The notes beneath the pieces are model-generated. The model saw only the letters and a program-made list of their open reading frames with translations. It was not told the DNA's origin and ran no database searches. From Corticimicrobacter populi (GTDB taxonomy: Bacteria; Pseudomonadota; Gammaproteobacteria; Burkholderiales; Burkholderiaceae_B): DNA of 64,000 nucleotides. The stretch is taken from contig NZ_QETA01000003.1 of NCBI RefSeq assembly GCF_003123725.1, forward strand, positions 186,001 through 250,000, in the 5' to 3' direction. This document shows positions 62,360 to 64,000 of this stretch, in pieces (position 1 is the first letter of the stretch; each line of letters starts with the position of its first letter). Made by a program: the position numbers and the translations under genes.

Positions 62360-64000
62360 TCAGATATCGACTTCGGCCAGGTTGCCCTTGCTTTCGAGCC
62401 AGGCACGGCGCGAGGCCGACTCGCCCTTGCCCATCAGCATGGTGAACATGCCATGGGTCTGGCTGCGGTCGAGCGCGCCGTAGCCAACCGGCTGCAGGCG
62501 GCGCGTATCGGGATTCATGGTGGTTTCCCAGAGCTGCTCGGCGCTCATTTCACCCAGCCCCTTGAAGCGGCTGATGCTCCAACTGCCATCGCGCACGTTT
62601 TCTTTGCGCAGCTTATCTTCGACAATCTGCAACTCACGCGCGTCCAGACAGTACAGCTTGCGCGACGGACGCTTGCCCTGGGCTGGCACGTCCACGCGAA
62701 ACAGCGGCGGGCGGGCAATGTGGATATGGCCGAGTTCGACCAGTCGCGGGAAATGCCGGCAAAACAGCGTCAGCAGCAACACCTGGATATGCGAGCCATC
62801 GACGTCGGCATCGGACAGGATGCAGATCTTGCCGTAGCGCAGGCCGCTCAGGTCTGGCGTATCGTCGGGACCATGCGGATCAACGCCGACGGCCACCGAG
62901 ATATCGTGAATCTCGTTATTGGCGAACAGCCGATCACGGTCGACCTCCCAGGCGTTGAGCACCTTGCCGCGCAACGGCAATACCGCCTGGAAATTCTTGT
63001 CGCGGCCCATCTTGGCCGAACCGCCGGCCGAGTCGCCTTCGACCAGAAAAATCTCGGTACGGGACGGATCGCTGGACTCACAATCGGTCAGCTTGCCGGG
63101 CAGCACAGCCACCCCCGAACTCTTGCGTTTTTCAACCTTCTGGCTGGAGCGGGTACGCGCCTGAGCCTGCCGGATCGCCAGTTCGGCCAGCTTTTTGCCG
63201 TACTCGACATTGCTGTGCAGCCAGAGATCCAGTGCCGAGCGCACGAACCCGCCCACCAGCCGCACTGCGTCACGGCTGGTCAGGCGCTCCTTGATCTGCC
63301 CCTGGAACTGCGGGTCCAGCACCTTGGCCGACAACACGAAACTGGCACGAGCGAATACATCCTCGGGCAGCAGCTTGACCCCTTTGGGCAACAGACTGTG
63401 CAGCTCGACGAATCCCTTGACCGCGCCGAACAGCCCTTCGCGCAAGCCTGCTTCGTGCGTGCCACCTGCCGGTGTGGGGATCAGGTTGACATAGGATTCG
63501 CGAACGGCCGCCCCCTCTTCCGACCAGGCCACGACCCATTGCGCGCCTTCGCCCTGGGCGAACTGCTCGTCGTGCTTGCCGGCAAATTGAGCCCCCTCGA
63601 ACAGTGGGATCAGCAGATCGGTACCGGCCAGGGCTTCTTCAAGATAGCCGCGCAGGCCATTTTCGTAGTGCCAGCGATGGGTTTCGCCGGTTTTTTCGAC
63701 ATTCAGCGAGACCTTGACGCCGGGCAGCAGCACGGCCTTGCTGCGCAGCAGGTGGATCAGTTCGCCCAGCGGGATATTGGGGCTGTCGAAATAACGCGGA
63801 TCGGGGCGAGCCACCACGCGGGTACCGGATTTCTTGCGCTTGGCACCCTCGACCGGTGCCAGCGGCTGTATCACTTCGCCACCGGCAAAGGCCATGCAAT
63901 GCACACCGCCATCGCGCCATACCGTCACATCCAGCCGGGTCGACAACGCATTGGTCACGGAGACGCCCACGCCATGCAGCCCGCCCGAAAAGGCATAGGC
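62360..64000 (-). CDS. parE: DNA topoisomerase IV subunit B (3' part)
   Basis: The gene runs off the right edge; about 547 residues are seen. The frame is open to base 64000 and includes [14 protein letters not shown] of the GHKL ATPase domain just past the last visible ATG; downstream are the transducer region, the TOPRIM motif [16 protein letters not shown] and the C-terminal [12 protein letters not shown]. It supplies ATP hydrolysis and the metal site for ParC. Confidence 0.95.
   Translation of the reverse strand, partial: AYAFSGGLHGVGVSVTNALSTRLDVTVWRDGGVHCMAFAGGEVIQPLAPVEGAKRKKSGTRVVARPDPRYFDSPNIPLGELIHLLRSKAVLLPGVKVSLNVEKTGETHRWHYENGLRGYLEEALAGTDLLIPLFEGAQFAGKHDEQFAQGEGAQWVVAWSEEGAAVRESYVNLIPTPAGGTHEAGLREGLFGAVKGFVELHSLLPKGVKLLPEDVFARASFVLSAKVLDPQFQGQIKERLTSRDAVRLVGGFVRSALDLWLHSNVEYGKKLAELAIRQAQARTRSSQKVEKRKSSGVAVLPGKLTDCESSDPSRTEIFLVEGDSAGGSAKMGRDKNFQAVLPLRGKVLNAWEVDRDRLFANNEIHDISVAVGVDPHGPDDTPDLSGLRYGKICILSDADVDGSHIQVLLLTLFCRHFPRLVELGHIHIARPPLFRVDVPAQGKRPSRKLYCLDARELQIVEDKLRKENVRDGSWSISRFKGLGEMSAEQLWETTMNPDTRRLQPVGYGALDRSQTHGMFTMLMGKGESASRRAWLESKGNLAEVDI

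Overview
The window is about 64 kb of a GC-rich (roughly 60%) Gram-negative chromosome. Gene order and protein character point to a betaproteobacterium of the Burkholderiales, most likely the Alcaligenaceae (relatives of Bordetella, Achromobacter, Pusillimonas, Castellaniella). The clues are maf-rng after rlmH, glyQ-glyS-gmhB-plsC, dusB-fis-purH-ruvC-ruvA, the ilvI-ilvH-ilvC block, and a lipopolysaccharide (LPS) region in which glycosyltransferases alternate with polysaccharide deacetylases. The assignment is inference; no rRNA or other marker is present. I see no tRNA, rRNA, insertion sequence, prophage or CRISPR array.

Layout. 1-2.5 kb: end of rlmH, maf, rng. 2.5-21.8 kb: a cell-envelope region with msbA, two heptosyltransferase-like GT9 genes, a DUF218 protein, an O-antigen-ligase-like waaL, two GT4 and one GT2 glycosyltransferases, two paralogous deacetylases and an LpxO-like lipid A hydroxylase, interleaved with dnaE and hrpA. 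22-37 kb: a 15-kb run of 15 tightly packed plus-strand genes (glyQ, glyS, gmhB, plsC, a zinc hydrolase, gloA, an SpmA/SpmB fusion, glycerate kinase, pepP, ubiH, dusB, fis, purH, ruvC, ruvA); ruvB does not follow ruvA. 37-40 kb: a CBS-domain membrane protein, a DUF455 protein and an alpha/beta hydrolase. 40-44 kb: ilvI-ilvH-ilvC, preceded by a 414-base leader that holds a candidate leader peptide. 44-49.6 kb: a UbiM-like hydroxylase, argA, yggX, a SulP anion transporter and a YidB-like protein. 49.6-54.5 kb: alanine racemase, an Lrp regulator, a GNAT protein, an orphan sugar/glycerophosphate binding protein, and dadA. 54.5-59.4 kb: a ferredoxin-type reductase and a complete ectoine/hydroxyectoine operon ectR-ectA-ectB-ectC-ectD. 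59.4-64 kb: a degenerate Mrr-like membrane protein, parC and the 3' part of parE.

How the parts work together. The envelope genes make and export the LPS core: GmhB supplies the heptose precursor, GT9/GT4/GT2 enzymes extend the core, deacetylases may unmask amino sugars, LpxO would hydroxylate lipid A, MsbA flips the molecule and WaaL caps it. EctABCD converts aspartate semialdehyde to ectoine and 5-hydroxyectoine for osmotic protection under a MarR-type regulator. Alr, Lrp and DadA form a divided D/L-alanine module.

The most interesting signals are non-coding: a strong ect promoter with an overlapping near-palindrome, a 203-bp nested inverted repeat between lpxO and hrpA, a short leader ORF and promoter before ilvI, an intrinsic terminator 14-20 bases upstream of the SulP gene, and unusual start signals for two envelope genes and dnaE. 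No clearly new multi-gene system was found.
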